From NCBI GenBank assembly GCA_965178585.1, contig OZ238267.1:62001-126000 (forward strand): a DNA stretch of 64,000 nt, in the 5' to 3' direction. The DNA comes from Marifrigoribacter sp965178585 (lineage in GTDB: Bacteria > Bacteroidota > Bacteroidia > Flavobacteriales > Flavobacteriaceae). A program made the translations under genes and the position numbers. This document shows positions 45,677 through 55,516 of the stretch, piece after piece. Positions within the stretch are counted from its first letter, which is position 1, and every line of letters begins with the position of its first letter. The notes below the pieces were generated by a model. The model did not search any database and had not been told where the DNA came from. It saw only the letters and a program-made list of their open reading frames with translations.

Positions 45677-45701
45677 CCGCATCATTTTTAAGAAATAATT
45701 C

Positions 45702-47228
45702 ATGTCTCAAAAAGTTAGAGTACGCTTTGCACCAAGTCCAACTGGACCGTTACATATTGGAGGGGTTAGAACCGCCTTGTTTAATTATTTATTTGCAAAA
45801 AAACACGGAGGTGACTTTGTGTTGCGTATAGAAGATACCGACCAAAATAGATATGTTGAAGGTGCTGAAGAATATATTGTTGAAGCCTTAAATTGGTTAA
45901 ACATTCCTTTTGATGAAGGAATTGGAAAAGAAGGTGAATATGGTCCTTATCGCCAAAGCGAGCGTAAAGATATGTATAAACAATATGCTGAGCAATTGAT
46001 TGCTTCTGGTGATGCGTATTATGCTTTTGACACAGCTGAAGAATTGAATTATCATCGTAAAGATCACGAAGCAAAAGGGAAAACATTTATTTATAATTGG
46101 CACAATAGAGAGAAATTAAAAAACTCCATTTCGTTGTCTAAAGAAGAGGTAGAGAAAAGAATTGCAAATGGTGACGATTATGTGGTTCGTTTTAAAATGC
46201 ATAAACCTGAAGAAGGATCTCATGGTATAATTTCAACAAACGATATTATTAGAGGTCACGTTTCCTTTAAAAAAGAACTTTTAGATGACAAGGTGTTGTT
46301 TAAAAGTGACGGAATGCCAACTTATCATTTAGCAAATATCGTTGACGATCACTTTATGGAAATCACCCATGTAATTCGTGGGGAAGAATGGTTGCCGTCG
46401 GTTCCTTTGCATATAGCTTTGTATCAAGCTTTAGGGTGGGAAGCCCCAGAATTTGCACATTTACCTTTAATCATGAAGCCAGTTGGAAAAGGAAAATTAA
46501 GCAAGAGAGATGGTGATAAAATGGGATTCCCGGTTTTTCCAATCGAATGGAAAACTGCTGAAGACGAAGTTTTTTCTGGTTACAGGGAGGATGGGTATTT
46601 ACCTGAAGCGGTAATTAATATGTTAGCTTTATTAGGATGGAATCCTGGTACAGAACAAGAGATTTTTAGTTTGGATGAATTGATAGATGCCTTTGATTTA
46701 AGTAGGGTGAACAAAGCAGGTGCGAAGTTTGATCCTGAAAAAACTAAATGGTTTCAACATCACTATCTACAAGAAATGGATAACGACTCTTTAACCAATT
46801 TGTTTTCAGAGTTTTTGGCTGAAAAAGGAATTGAAACTAATGAAAACCTATCGGTAATAGTTGCTTCCATTAAAGAAAGAGCAACTTTTGTGACTGATTT
46901 ATGGGACCAAGGAAGCTTCTTTTTTGTGGCTCCAACCACTTATGATGAAAAAGCTTCCAAAAAAGCTTTTAAAGAAGGTACGTCAGAAATTCTAACGAAT
47001 GTTGTTTCTCTTTTAAATGATTGTTCTGAGTTTTCAACTGAAGAAATTACTAGAAAAATAAAAGGTTGGATTACAGATCAGGAAATGGGTTTTGGAAAAG
47101 TAATGATGCCTTTACGTTTGGCTTTAGTAGGAGAAATGAAAGGGCCTGATGTTTTCGAAATTGCAGCAATTCTAGGTAAAGAAAAAACTATTCGTAGAAT
47201 TGAAAACACGATTTCTTTTTTATCTTAA
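45702..47228 (+). CDS. gltX: Glutamate--tRNA ligase
   Basis: A 508-residue class I synthetase. It starts VRVRFAPSPTGPLHIGGVRT, with the HIGH-like motif at residues 18-21, then IEDTDQNRY, and GKLSKRDGDK as the KMSKS-like motif. The alpha-helical anticodon-binding C-domain follows. It charges tRNA-Glu. It overlaps by 4 bp the convergent beta-barrel gene. Confidence 0.97.
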   Translation: MSQKVRVRFAPSPTGPLHIGGVRTALFNYLFAKKHGGDFVLRIEDTDQNRYVEGAEEYIVEALNWLNIPFDEGIGKEGEYGPYRQSERKDMYKQYAEQLIASGDAYYAFDTAEELNYHRKDHEAKGKTFIYNWHNREKLKNSISLSKEEVEKRIANGDDYVVRFKMHKPEEGSHGIISTNDIIRGHVSFKKELLDDKVLFKSDGMPTYHLANIVDDHFMEITHVIRGEEWLPSVPLHIALYQALGWEAPEFAHLPLIMKPVGKGKLSKRDGDKMGFPVFPIEWKTAEDEVFSGYREDGYLPEAVINMLALLGWNPGTEQEIFSLDELIDAFDLSRVNKAGAKFDPEKTKWFQHHYLQEMDNDSLTNLFSEFLAEKGIETNENLSVIVASIKERATFVTDLWDQGSFFFVAPTTYDEKASKKAFKEGTSEILTNVVSLLNDCSEFSTEEITRKIKGWITDQEMGFGKVMMPLRLALVGEMKGPDVFEIAAILGKEKTIRRIENTISFLS

Positions 47229-47893
47229 AAGTAAAAAGTACCAGCCAATAATATTAATGAACTGTTTCCTTTAAAGTTATCGTATTCTAATTCATTTTTA
47301 TTTAGTTTACCCAGCATATTGGTAACCCCATATTGATATTGTACAGAAACTCTAAAGTTTCTTAAGCCTCCTGTAATTCCACCTTGTAAATGAAAATTAA
47401 TAGGGGCTGTATCTTGAATGTCCTTAGCTTCTAAAGTAGTGTATCCCTCTAAAATGTAGTCCTCAAACTGTTCTGTTTTTAAATTTAGTTTACTGCTAAT
47501 ATTTAAAATAGGTCCAAATTCTAATGATAAATGATTGTTGATTATATTATAACTACCTAATGCATAAAGCTGCACCCCTTGAAGGTGATAATCTATATAT
47601 TGAGTATCTGAATGAGTATCTGAAGGTGATTCAGCGCCAAGTATTTCAACATTATTACTAAAATAATTAAGACCAAAAATTAAATCAAATTCGTTTCTAA
47701 AAGCTCCACGAGTAGAAAACCCTCCTAAGAACCCTCCACTTTGTTTGGTATTTAAATCTGAAGTCATAATATCAAACAAAGTATAACCACCTGATATTCC
47801 TAAAAAATTAGATCCATCATAGTTACGTTGGGAAATTACCTCTTGAGTAAACAAAAACAAAAGAGTAACGATTAATAAATTTTTAAGACTCAT
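47225..47893 (-). CDS. Outer-membrane beta-barrel protein
   Basis: A 222-residue protein with a signal peptide (MSLKNLLIVTLLFLFTQEVISQ). Alternating amphipathic strands such as NFLGISGGYTLFDIM, FDLIFGLNYFSNNVE, LHLQGGITGGLRNFRVSVQY and a C-terminal SSLILLAGTFYF ending in an aromatic residue indicate a porin-like or OmpA-like barrel of about eight to ten strands. No specific family recognised. It is a single gene, divergent from the SPFH gene. Confidence 0.75.
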   Translation of the reverse strand: MSLKNLLIVTLLFLFTQEVISQRNYDGSNFLGISGGYTLFDIMTSDLNTKQSGGFLGGFSTRGAFRNEFDLIFGLNYFSNNVEILGAESPSDTHSDTQYIDYHLQGVQLYALGSYNIINNHLSLEFGPILNISSKLNLKTEQFEDYILEGYTTLEAKDIQDTAPINFHLQGGITGGLRNFRVSVQYQYGVTNMLGKLNKNELEYDNFKGNSSLILLAGTFYF

Positions 47894-47977
47894 ATATTAT
47901 GGGGATTATAAAGCTGGTAAAAGTAACCTTTTTTTTGTATCTTCAACATTGCGATTTTTAACTTAAAATTATTTTCT

Positions 47978-48952
47978 ATGAATTATGTTTGGGCTCCCTT
48001 TTTAGTCATTTTAATTGTATTAATTTTTGCTTCCTTTTTTATTGTAAAACAGCAAACCATTGCTGTTGTTGAACGGTTTGGTAAATTTACAAGAGATTAT
48101 GGCGCTGGAATTAATATGAAAATTCCAATAATTGATAGAGTTGCAGGACGTGTTAGTTTGCGAATTCAACAATTAGATGTTATTGTTGAAACAAAAACCA
48201 AAGATGATGTTTTTGTGCACTTAAAAATATCCGTTCAGTTTCAAATTCAAAGAGAACATGTATATAACGCATTTTATAAATTACAAAACCCTCACGAACA
48301 AATAACAGCTTTTATATTTGATGTGGTTCGTGCTGAAGTTCCAAAAATGATATTGGATGACGTGTTTGTTAAGAAAGAAGAAATTGCACTAGCTATTCAA
48401 AGAGAGTTAAAAGAAGCTATGTTAAATTATGGTTATGATATAGTAAAAGCATTGGTAACCGATATTGATCCAGATCAAAAAGTAAAAATAGCTATGAATC
48501 GTATTAACGCTGCTGAAAGAGAAAAAGTAGCTGCTCAACACGAAGGTGATGCGCAAAGGATATTAATTATTGAACGCGCAAAAGCTGAAGCTGAAAGCAA
48601 ACGATTACAGGGTTTGGGTATTGCTGATCAACGTAGAGAAATTGCTCGTGGTCTTGAAGATAGTGTAGACGTTTTAAACAATGTGGGGATTAATTCTCAA
48701 GAGGCATCTGCTTTAATTGTGGTTACTCAGCATTACGATACGCTTCAATCTGTAGGTGAAGCAACCAATACCAATTTAATATTGTTGCCTAATTCACCTC
48801 AAGCTGGTAGTGATATGTTAAATAATATGATAGCTTCGTTTGTAGCAAGTAATCAAATTGGAGAACAAATGAAAAAGGATAATGCAGCTAAAGGAATTGT
48901 CAATAAAAAAAACAACCCTTCTAAGCCTCCTCCAACAGATTTTGATTATTAG
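47978..48952 (+). CDS. SPFH-domain (stomatin/prohibitin-like) membrane protein
   Basis: A 324-residue protein with an N-terminal helix (about 5-24) and an SPFH domain: QQTIAVVERFGKFTRDYGAG, LRIQQLDVIVETKTKDDVFV, MILDDVFVKKEEIA. A coiled-coil run, AAEREKVAAQHEGDAQR through AEAESKRLQG, and a tail with PNSPQAGSDML follow. Such proteins form oligomeric membrane microdomain scaffolds, as in the YbbK/QmcA and HflK/C groups. Partner protease unknown. It ends just before a strong bidirectional terminator. Confidence 0.9.
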   Translation: MNYVWAPFLVILIVLIFASFFIVKQQTIAVVERFGKFTRDYGAGINMKIPIIDRVAGRVSLRIQQLDVIVETKTKDDVFVHLKISVQFQIQREHVYNAFYKLQNPHEQITAFIFDVVRAEVPKMILDDVFVKKEEIALAIQRELKEAMLNYGYDIVKALVTDIDPDQKVKIAMNRINAAEREKVAAQHEGDAQRILIIERAKAEAESKRLQGLGIADQRREIARGLEDSVDVLNNVGINSQEASALIVVTQHYDTLQSVGEATNTNLILLPNSPQAGSDMLNNMIASFVASNQIGEQMKKDNAAKGIVNKKNNPSKPPPTDFDY

Positions 48953-48960
48953 AAAATTAA

Positions 48961-48995
48961 AATAACCTTCTAATTTTTAGAAGGTTATTTTTTTT
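48961..48995. terminator. Bidirectional intrinsic terminator
   Basis: A 13-bp perfect stem (AATAACCTTCTAA and TTAGAAGGTTATT, 48961-48973 and 48977-48989) with a 3-base loop is followed by a T-run. It ends SPFH transcripts on the plus strand; the TAA stop of glnS forms part of the right arm. Confidence 0.85.
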
Positions 48996-51004
48996 GCTTC
49001 AGCTACTAATAATTCATTTTTATCATCTAAAGCTTTAGAAATAAATTCTTTTATTTCTTCATTAGACTCTTGTCCTTTATTTAGTAAAACTCCTAAACTA
49101 ATCATCGTAACAATTCGGGTTCCTGCTTTTTTTAGAGCGGTACCAAAGAAAGGTTGAAGCTCTTCGAAAGTGATCCTTTTTGCTAGTTCTTGAATTTGGG
49201 CTTTTACTTCTTCTTGTTTTTCAGCAGGGAATTTGGTGTACTTTTTTCCAAACCTCATAATTTCATTTATTGGTAAAATTTGAGGTCTTTGTTGTTGCAT
49301 TACTTGTTTTTGAACTGGCTTTTTCTTTGCCCAAGAATCACGTAATCCTACGGTTTTATTAAATACTATTTTGCCTGAAGTAGAGTCGTCATCCACATTA
49401 AAATAACCCAATCGTTGAAATTGAAAACTAACTCCTTTTTTAACGGAAGCTAAACCAGGTTCAATAAATGCTTCAGAAATAGTTAAGGAGTTTGGATTGA
49501 TAAATTCCATAAATGATTTGTCTTTATGACTATCTGGAGCTTCATCAGTAAACAGTCGATCATAAGACCTTACTTCAGCTTTTAAAGCGTGTTTAATAGA
49601 AACCCAATGAAGTGTTCCTTTTACTTTTCTAAGACTTGCTTCTGTTCCTGTTCCGCTTAAACTATCTGCATCGTAAGAACATAATATTTCGGTAATGTTT
49701 CCTTGATTGTCTTTTATTACAGAATCCGCTTTAATAATGTATGCATTCTTTAAACGAACTTCTTTCCCTAAGGTTAATCTAAAAAAGTTACCACTTGCTT
49801 CTTCTTTAAAGTCTTCTCTTTCAATAAATAATTCTTTTGAAAAAGGAACCTCTCTAAAACCAGCTTGATCATCTTCTGGATTATTTTCAGCTTTTAATAG
49901 TTCTTCTTTACCTTCAGGATAATTAGTGATTGTAAGTTTTATAGGGTTTAAAACAGCCATTACTCGAGGAGCAATCTTATTTAAATCTTCACGAATACAA
50001 AACTCTAATAAAGAAACATCTATTACATTTTCTCGTTTTGCTACCCCAACTGCTTCTATAAATTTCTTTATTGCGTTGGGCGTATATCCTCTTCTTCTTA
50101 ATCCAGAAATCGTTGGCATTCTAGGGTCATCCCAACCATTTACAATATTTTGCTCTACCAATTGAAGTAACTTTCGTTTACTCATAATGGTATAACTTAA
50201 ATTTAATCGTGCAAATTCTCTTTGTTTGGGTGGTAATGGAAGTTCTTTTGAGTTCTCTAAATAAACCTCATCTCTAAACCAATTATAAAGCTTTCTGTGA
50301 GGTTTAAATTCTAAAGAGCATAAAGAGTGTGAAATTTGTTCGATATAATCGCTTTCGCCGTGTGTCCAATCGTACATTGGATATATGCACCAATCGTTTC
50401 CTGTTCGATGATGAGCTTTCTTTAAAATACGATACATTAAGGGATCCCGCATCAACATATTTGGATCTTCCATGTCAATTTTTGCTCGCAACACATGAGT
50501 CCCTTCATCAAACTCTCCTTCTTTCATTCTATTAAAAAGGTCTAAATTCTCTTCAATCGTTCTATTTCTATAAGGACTATTGGTTCCTACTTGTGTAGGA
50601 GTTCCTTTTTGTTCTCTCATTTCTTCACTAGTTTGTGAATCTATGTAAGCTTTTCCTTTTTTAATTAAATAAACCGCCCAGTCATAAAGTATTTGAAAAT
50701 AATCTGAAGAATATAATTCTTGATCCCATTGATAGCCCATCCATGCAATGTCCTCTTTAATTGCATCTACATATTTTTGTTCTTCTTTAGCAGGATTTGT
50801 ATCATCAAATCTTAAATTAACAGGTGCATTGTATTTTTCGCCCAATCCAAAACTAATACCAATTGCTTTGGTGTGACCAATGTGTAAATATCCGTTTGGT
50901 TCTGGTGGAAAACGAAAGCGTAAATTTTCCTTAGGCATTCCATTTGCTAAATCTTCTTCAATAATGTGCTCAATAAAATTGATTGGGCTGTTTTTTTCTA
51001 ACAT
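48977..51004 (-). CDS. glnS: Glutamine--tRNA ligase with C-terminal extension
   Basis: A 675-residue class I synthetase. It has RFPPEPNGYLHIGHTKAIG with the HIGH motif, RFDDTNPAKE, and TIMSKRKLLQLV as the KMSKS-like motif, then the two beta-barrel anticodon domains. About 100 residues beyond the barrels (from MQQQRPQILPINEIMRFGKK) form a helical appendage like the one annotated as YqeY-type in Bacteroidota GlnRS; I cannot confirm that relation. It charges tRNA-Gln. Confidence 0.96.
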   Translation of the reverse strand: MLEKNSPINFIEHIIEEDLANGMPKENLRFRFPPEPNGYLHIGHTKAIGISFGLGEKYNAPVNLRFDDTNPAKEEQKYVDAIKEDIAWMGYQWDQELYSSDYFQILYDWAVYLIKKGKAYIDSQTSEEMREQKGTPTQVGTNSPYRNRTIEENLDLFNRMKEGEFDEGTHVLRAKIDMEDPNMLMRDPLMYRILKKAHHRTGNDWCIYPMYDWTHGESDYIEQISHSLCSLEFKPHRKLYNWFRDEVYLENSKELPLPPKQREFARLNLSYTIMSKRKLLQLVEQNIVNGWDDPRMPTISGLRRRGYTPNAIKKFIEAVGVAKRENVIDVSLLEFCIREDLNKIAPRVMAVLNPIKLTITNYPEGKEELLKAENNPEDDQAGFREVPFSKELFIEREDFKEEASGNFFRLTLGKEVRLKNAYIIKADSVIKDNQGNITEILCSYDADSLSGTGTEASLRKVKGTLHWVSIKHALKAEVRSYDRLFTDEAPDSHKDKSFMEFINPNSLTISEAFIEPGLASVKKGVSFQFQRLGYFNVDDDSTSGKIVFNKTVGLRDSWAKKKPVQKQVMQQQRPQILPINEIMRFGKKYTKFPAEKQEEVKAQIQELAKRITFEELQPFFGTALKKAGTRIVTMISLGVLLNKGQESNEEIKEFISKALDDKNELLVAEAKKITF

Positions 51005-51056
51005 CTTAATAAAATAATTTAGTATTTACAATTCCTTACGGCAAGTTAAGGATTTG

Positions 51057-51064
51057 TAACTTTG
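51057..51064 (+). promoter_or_regulatory. -7 box of folB
   Basis: TAACTTTG matches TAnnTTTG, 14 bp before the ATG. No clear -33 TTG. Confidence 0.4.
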
Positions 51065-51078
51065 CAAAAATAGTTGAA

Positions 51079-51435
51079 ATGAGTACGATACGATTAAAAA
51101 ACATAAAAATTTATGCCTTTCACGGCTGTTTACTTGAAGAGGGACAAATTGGATCTGACTATCTTGTTAATCTTTCAGTAAGAGCAAACCTTGATGAAGC
51201 TTCTAATACTGATGAATTAAAAGACACAGTTGATTATGTTTTTCTTCAGAAAATAGTAATGGAGGAAATGGCTATTCGTTCAAAACTACTAGAACATGTT
51301 GGAAAACGAATTATTGATAAAGTTTTATTTGAAGCACCTTTAGTAAGTTATGTAAAAGTAACGGTTGCAAAAGTTAACCCTCCAATTGGTGGTGATGTTG
51401 CAGAGGTTAGTGTAACTATGGTTGGAAAAAGATAA
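51079..51435 (+). CDS. folB: Dihydroneopterin aldolase
   Basis: A 118-residue protein, the normal length. It shows IRLKNIKIYAFHGCLLEEGQ (YAFHG is the pterin-site region), DTVDYVFLQKIV, LEHVGKRIIDKV with the conserved catalytic lysine context, and VKVTVAKVNPPIGGDVAEVSV. It converts dihydroneopterin to hydroxymethyl-dihydropterin in folate synthesis. A tRNA gene with its own promoter follows. Confidence 0.95.
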   Translation: MSTIRLKNIKIYAFHGCLLEEGQIGSDYLVNLSVRANLDEASNTDELKDTVDYVFLQKIVMEEMAIRSKLLEHVGKRIIDKVLFEAPLVSYVKVTVAKVNPPIGGDVAEVSVTMVGKR

Positions 51436-51447
51436 GTCTTTTTTTAA

Positions 51448-51477
51448 TTGAAAAAGTTTAACTTTATATTATATTTG
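51448..51477 (+). promoter_or_regulatory. Consensus promoter of tRNA-Cys
   Basis: TTG at 51448-51450, exactly 19 bases, then TATATTTG at 51470-51477. This is a full match to the Bacteroidota vegetative promoter and lies 20 bp before the mature tRNA. Confidence 0.75.
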
Positions 51478-51497
51478 CCATCTCTAACAAAAATTAG

Positions 51498-51571
51498 GGC
51501 GTCGTGGCCGAGTGGCTAGGCTGGGCTCTGCAAAAGCTCCTACAGCGGTTCGAATCCGCTCGACGCCTCCA
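51498..51571 (+). tRNA. tRNA-Cys (anticodon GCA)
   Basis: The acceptor arms GGCGTCG (51498-51504) and CGACGCC (51561-51567) pair perfectly, followed by discriminator T and an encoded CCA. The D-arm holds GGCCGAGTGGCTAGGC, the anticodon loop reads CTGCAAA with GCA, and the T-arm GCGGTTCGAATCCGC is canonical. The 71-nt body is the usual length for tRNA-Cys. Confidence 0.97.
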
Positions 51572-51603
51572 AAAAAGCTTCAGTATTTACTGGAGCTTTT
51601 TTA
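51571..51603. terminator. Intrinsic terminator after tRNA-Cys
   Basis: The arms AAAAAAGCTTCAGTA and TACTGGAGCTTTTTT form a long hairpin with a 2-base TT interval and one T-G pair, followed by T residues. A and T runs on both sides make it suitable for both strands, so it may also serve the convergent LysE gene. Confidence 0.85.
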
Positions 51604-51609
51604 TTTAAC

Positions 51610-52284
51610 CTAATCAACTGCATTAGGAATATATTCCATTCCTTCTTGGATATTATCTGGGAATATTCCTTGAAATAACAGTAAGACTCCAAAACCAATT
51701 ATTAAAACACTCACCATTTTTTTTGTTTTAATAATAAAACGAGGAGTTAAATTACTTTTTACTCTTTTTGCAAGGAATATTTTTAATAAATCGGTTAAAA
51801 ATAAAGTAATCATCACGGTAGAAAGAAAAAATAAAACTCCATTTTTATGAGTAGTGGTGGCTTGAGCAATAATAATAGTTGCAATCCATCCTGCTAATAC
51901 TCCAAAATTAACGAAGTTTAATAGAAAGCCTTTTAAAAAGAGACCTCCAAGGTTTTTCTTGGTGTCTACAGAATAATGTTCTCTAACTATTTTAATAAAA
52001 GATTTAGAAGTTCGTATATAAGAAATCAGACCAAAAGCAATTAATACTACACCTCCAAAAATAAGTAATGCGGGATCGTCTTTTAGTTTATCAAGTATTT
52101 GACTGGTGCTATAAAAGGCTATTATTATAAAAAGTACATCGGAAAATAAAGCGCCTAAATCGAAGAAAACTGCAGCTTTAAACCCTTTCGTTATACTTGT
52201 TTCTATTAATGTGAAAAATACGGGACCTATAGCAAAAGCTAGTAAAAAACCATAAAAAGCAGCATATAATAAACCATCAAACAT
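51610..52284 (-). CDS. LysE/RhtB family exporter
   Basis: A 224-residue membrane protein with about six helices. The opening FYGFLLAFAIGPVFFTLIETSITKGF is the signature of the LysE superfamily of amino-acid and metabolite exporters. Substrate unknown. It is a single gene with rnr upstream in the same direction (59-bp gap). Confidence 0.9.
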   Translation of the reverse strand: MFDGLLYAAFYGFLLAFAIGPVFFTLIETSITKGFKAAVFFDLGALFSDVLFIIIAFYSTSQILDKLKDDPALLIFGGVVLIAFGLISYIRTSKSFIKIVREHYSVDTKKNLGGLFLKGFLLNFVNFGVLAGWIATIIIAQATTTHKNGVLFFLSTVMITLFLTDLLKIFLAKRVKSNLTPRFIIKTKKMVSVLIIGFGVLLLFQGIFPDNIQEGMEYIPNAVD

Positions 52285-52343
52285 AATAGTACAAAAGTAC
52301 TAAATACTTACGAGATGCTTTCTGAATGGATTTTAAAAAAAAA

Positions 52344-54563
52344 TTAATCAATAACCACTTCTTCTTTATGTCCTAACATTTCAAAATCTAATTGTTTTCT
52401 AACTAAATCTGCGTTTTTTACACGAACATATACTTCATCTCCTAATTGATAACTTGTTTTTGTACGGTCTCCAACAGCGGCAAATTCATCTTTATGAAAT
52501 GTATAATGATCACCTTTAATATCTTGTAATCGTACCATACCTTCACATTTATTAGAAATAATCTCTACATAAATTCCCCAGTCGGTTACCCCAGATATCA
52601 CTCCTAAGAAATTTTGATCTTGATGATCGGCCATGTATTTTACTTGCATGTATTTTATACTAGCACGTTCTGCTTGAGAAGCTAATCCTTCCATTTCACT
52701 ACTGTGAGCGCACTTATCTTCAAACTCTTTTTCGCTTACTATTTTATTGTTATCTAAATAATATTGTAATAAACGATGTACCATTACATCGGGATATCGA
52801 CGAATTGGAGAAGTAAAATGTGTATAATAATCAAAAGCTAATCCGTAATGACCAATATTTTGAGTGGTATAAACTGCTTTACTCATAGATCGAATAGCAA
52901 GTGTATCTATTAAATTTTGTTCTTTTTTTCCTTGAACATCTTTTAATAAATTATTTAATGAATTAGAAGTTGATTTACGATCACGTGTATCTAATTTATA
53001 ACCAAATTGTTTAATAATATTTTCTAAAGCTGCTATTTTTTCATCATTTGGTTCGTCATGTACTCGATATACAAATGTTTTTTTAGAGGATTGTTTTCCT
53101 ATAAATTCAGCAACACTTCTATTAGCTAGAAGCATAAATTCTTCAATTAATTTATTAGCATCTTTACTTTCTTTAAAATAAACTCCTTCTGGATTATTAT
53201 TTTCATCTAAATTGAACTTTACTTCTACTTTATCAAACGAAATAGCGCCTTGTTTCATTCTTTTTCTACGAAGAATTTTTGCAAGTTCATCCATTTTTAA
53301 AATCGCTTCAGATATATCATTTCTAACTTTATAAGATTTACCAGTAATAGATATTTCTGATGGAATTGTAATTTGTTGATTTTCTTTTATTTCTCCACTT
53401 TCAATAACATATTGTGCTTCTTCATAAGCAAAACGAGCATCGCTATAAGTTACTGTTCTTCCAAACCATTTATTTATTACTTCAGCTTTTTGATTTATAT
53501 GAAAAACAGCTGAAAAAGTATATTTTTCTTCATTTGGTCTTAATGAACACGCATTGTTTGATAATACTTCTGGTAACATGGGTACCACTCTATCTACTAG
53601 ATAAACTGAAGTTGCTCTATCAAAAGCTTCATCATCTAAAACAGTTCCAGGAACTAAATAATGTGAAACATCTGCAATGTGTATTCCTATTTCATAATTA
53701 CCATCTTCTAATACTTTATAAGATAATGCGTCGTCAAAATCTTTTGCATCTTTTGGATCTATTGTAAAAGTTAAATCACCTCGCATATCGCGACGTTTTT
53801 TAATTTCTACTTTTTGAATTGAAGTATCAATATTATTTGCATAATCTTCTACTTCTTTTTCAAATTCGTAAGGCAAACCAAATTGAGCTAAAATGGAATG
53901 AATTTCGGTATTATGCTCACCTGGTTTTCCTAATACTTTAATAACTTTTCCGTAAGGAGATGCTGCTTTTTCAGGCCAACTTTCTATTTCTACTAATACT
54001 TTTTCACCGTTTTTTGCATTATTAATATTTTCCTTTGGTATAAAAATATCGGTATACATTTTAGTATCCTGACATTCTACAAAAGCAAAACGCTCTTGAA
54101 TTTGAATAACACCTACAAACTCTTTTCGTTTACGTTCTAATATTTGTGTTACTTCTCCTTCTTGTTTTCCTCCTCTATTTCTTTTAAATACATACACTTC
54201 GACCGTATCTCCATGTAAAGTGTGATTTAAGTTTTTATTATTTACAAATATATCTTCCTCTAATTCTTCAACTACAATATATGCTTGACCTCTAGAGGTA
54301 ACATCTGCAATACCAGTATAATAATTTTTAGATGGTTTTAAAATATATTTTCCTCTTGAAACTTCTTCTATTTTATCCTCTTGTTGAAGTTTTTTTATTT
54401 TTTTTATTATTAAGTTTCTTGTACTTGTATCTCTAACTCCTAAACTTGAAGCTATTTGTTTGTAATTAATTGGATTTGAATTTTGTTTTCTTAAAGTAGT
54501 AAGTATACTTTGGGTAAGATTGGAATTGTTTGGTTTCTTTCTCCTCTTATTTCTTTTCGACAT
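52344..54563 (-). CDS. rnr: Ribonuclease R
   Basis: A 739-residue exoribonuclease. It has an N-terminal winged-helix region (about 15-70), cold-shock domains, the RNB core with the metal site TFTIDPKDAKDFDDALSYK and IHIADVSHYL, HFTSPIRRYPDVMVHRLLQ, and a C-terminal S1 domain (LGVISGVTDWGIYVEI, GMVRLQD). It degrades structured RNA 3' to 5'. The gene stands next to the AT-rich DUF2007-rpiB region. Confidence 0.96.
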   Translation of the reverse strand: MSKRNKRRKKPNNSNLTQSILTTLRKQNSNPINYKQIASSLGVRDTSTRNLIIKKIKKLQQEDKIEEVSRGKYILKPSKNYYTGIADVTSRGQAYIVVEELEEDIFVNNKNLNHTLHGDTVEVYVFKRNRGGKQEGEVTQILERKRKEFVGVIQIQERFAFVECQDTKMYTDIFIPKENINNAKNGEKVLVEIESWPEKAASPYGKVIKVLGKPGEHNTEIHSILAQFGLPYEFEKEVEDYANNIDTSIQKVEIKKRRDMRGDLTFTIDPKDAKDFDDALSYKVLEDGNYEIGIHIADVSHYLVPGTVLDDEAFDRATSVYLVDRVVPMLPEVLSNNACSLRPNEEKYTFSAVFHINQKAEVINKWFGRTVTYSDARFAYEEAQYVIESGEIKENQQITIPSEISITGKSYKVRNDISEAILKMDELAKILRRKRMKQGAISFDKVEVKFNLDENNNPEGVYFKESKDANKLIEEFMLLANRSVAEFIGKQSSKKTFVYRVHDEPNDEKIAALENIIKQFGYKLDTRDRKSTSNSLNNLLKDVQGKKEQNLIDTLAIRSMSKAVYTTQNIGHYGLAFDYYTHFTSPIRRYPDVMVHRLLQYYLDNNKIVSEKEFEDKCAHSSEMEGLASQAERASIKYMQVKYMADHQDQNFLGVISGVTDWGIYVEIISNKCEGMVRLQDIKGDHYTFHKDEFAAVGDRTKTSYQLGDEVYVRVKNADLVRKQLDFEMLGHKEEVVID

Positions 54564-54694
54564 TTTTTATTTTTAATTATGGTAAAAGTAAGCTTTAAAT
54601 TATTGTAATAGTATTAACTAACTGTTATTATTATAATACCTTTATAAACTAATCTTATTTATAACCTAATTAAAATAATGATTTAGCAATACTA

Positions 54695-54934
54695 ATGAAA
54701 GATTATATAACTATAGCAAGATTTACCTATCCTAGTGAATATGTAATTTTAGAATTACTTCTTCAACAAGAAAATATAAACTATATATTTTTAAATGAAA
54801 CTGCTATAACTGTTCTTCCTTTTCATTCTAATGCTTTTGGCGGAATTCGACTTCAGGTACATAAAAAAGATAAAGAAAAAGCAATTAAAATAATCAATAA
54901 TTTAAATAACGATACGGTTCTTGAAATTGTTTAA
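54695..54934 (+). CDS. DUF2007 (putative signal-transducing) protein
   Basis: A 79-residue soluble protein: ITIARFTYPSEYVILELLLQ, then YIFLNETAITVLPFHSNAFG and a C-terminal IRLQVHKKDKEKAIKII. This is the DUF2007 fold, related to the regulatory PII/ACT-like alpha-beta domain. Function unknown. It is divergent from rnr and followed by a long AT-rich spacer. Confidence 0.8.
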   Translation: MKDYITIARFTYPSEYVILELLLQQENINYIFLNETAITVLPFHSNAFGGIRLQVHKKDKEKAIKIINNLNNDTVLEIV

Positions 54935-55460
54935 TCTAAATTTTTAAAACAATAAAAACAGTTATCAACAACTATTATATAATACTTTTTCTTTTTAATT
55001 AAATTTAAATAAAAAATGATGGTTATTATAGCTTGTTAATATGTAGCATAACTTTTTTAACTTTTATTTTGATATCAAGTTAAATTGATTTTTTACTAAG
55101 ATATCAACACTATTTAAACCATGTTTTTGATTGAAATTGAAGAAGATAATAGTTTTCATTAACACTTGTTAACTATTAAACTTAACATGTAATTTTTAAT
55201 AAGTATTAATCTTTTTTAAGTTGAAAAAGTACTTTAATAAATAGATAACTTTTCAGTAAATAGATGCTAACTATTTAGGATAATCCAATAAAAAAATACT
55301 ATTGAAATATTATAATTAATTACCAAATTTATTTTTAGAAAATCTATTAACAGCTATCAACAATTTATTAACTAGTATATATAATAACCTTTGTAAATAA
55401 TAACTAAAAAAATAAAAATGTAAAGTAAATTTTAACTCTCTGTTTATTAAAATTATACAA

Positions 55461-55468
55461 TATATTTG
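55461..55468 (+). promoter_or_regulatory. -7 box of rpiB
   Basis: TATATTTG matches TAnnTTTG, predicting a transcript start near 55475 and a leader of about 48 nt. No TTG is found at the usual -33 distance. Confidence 0.4.
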
Positions 55469-55498
55469 TAATAGATAAATAAGTTTAATTTAATAAGA

Positions 55499-55516
55499 TT
55501 CCTGTTTTCACAGGAA
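55499..55516 (+). promoter_or_regulatory. Leader hairpin covering the rpiB ribosome-binding site
   Basis: TTCCTGT and ACAGGAA form a 7-bp perfect stem with a TTTC loop. The right arm contains AGGAA, a Shine-Dalgarno-like sequence six bases before the ATG at 55523, so folding would hide it. Confidence 0.5.

Noticed and set aside
53414..53767. 117-codon plus-strand open frame opposite rnr
   Set aside because: Leu/Gln/His-biased translation typical of the antisense of a Lys/Glu/Asp-rich gene; no homology signal.
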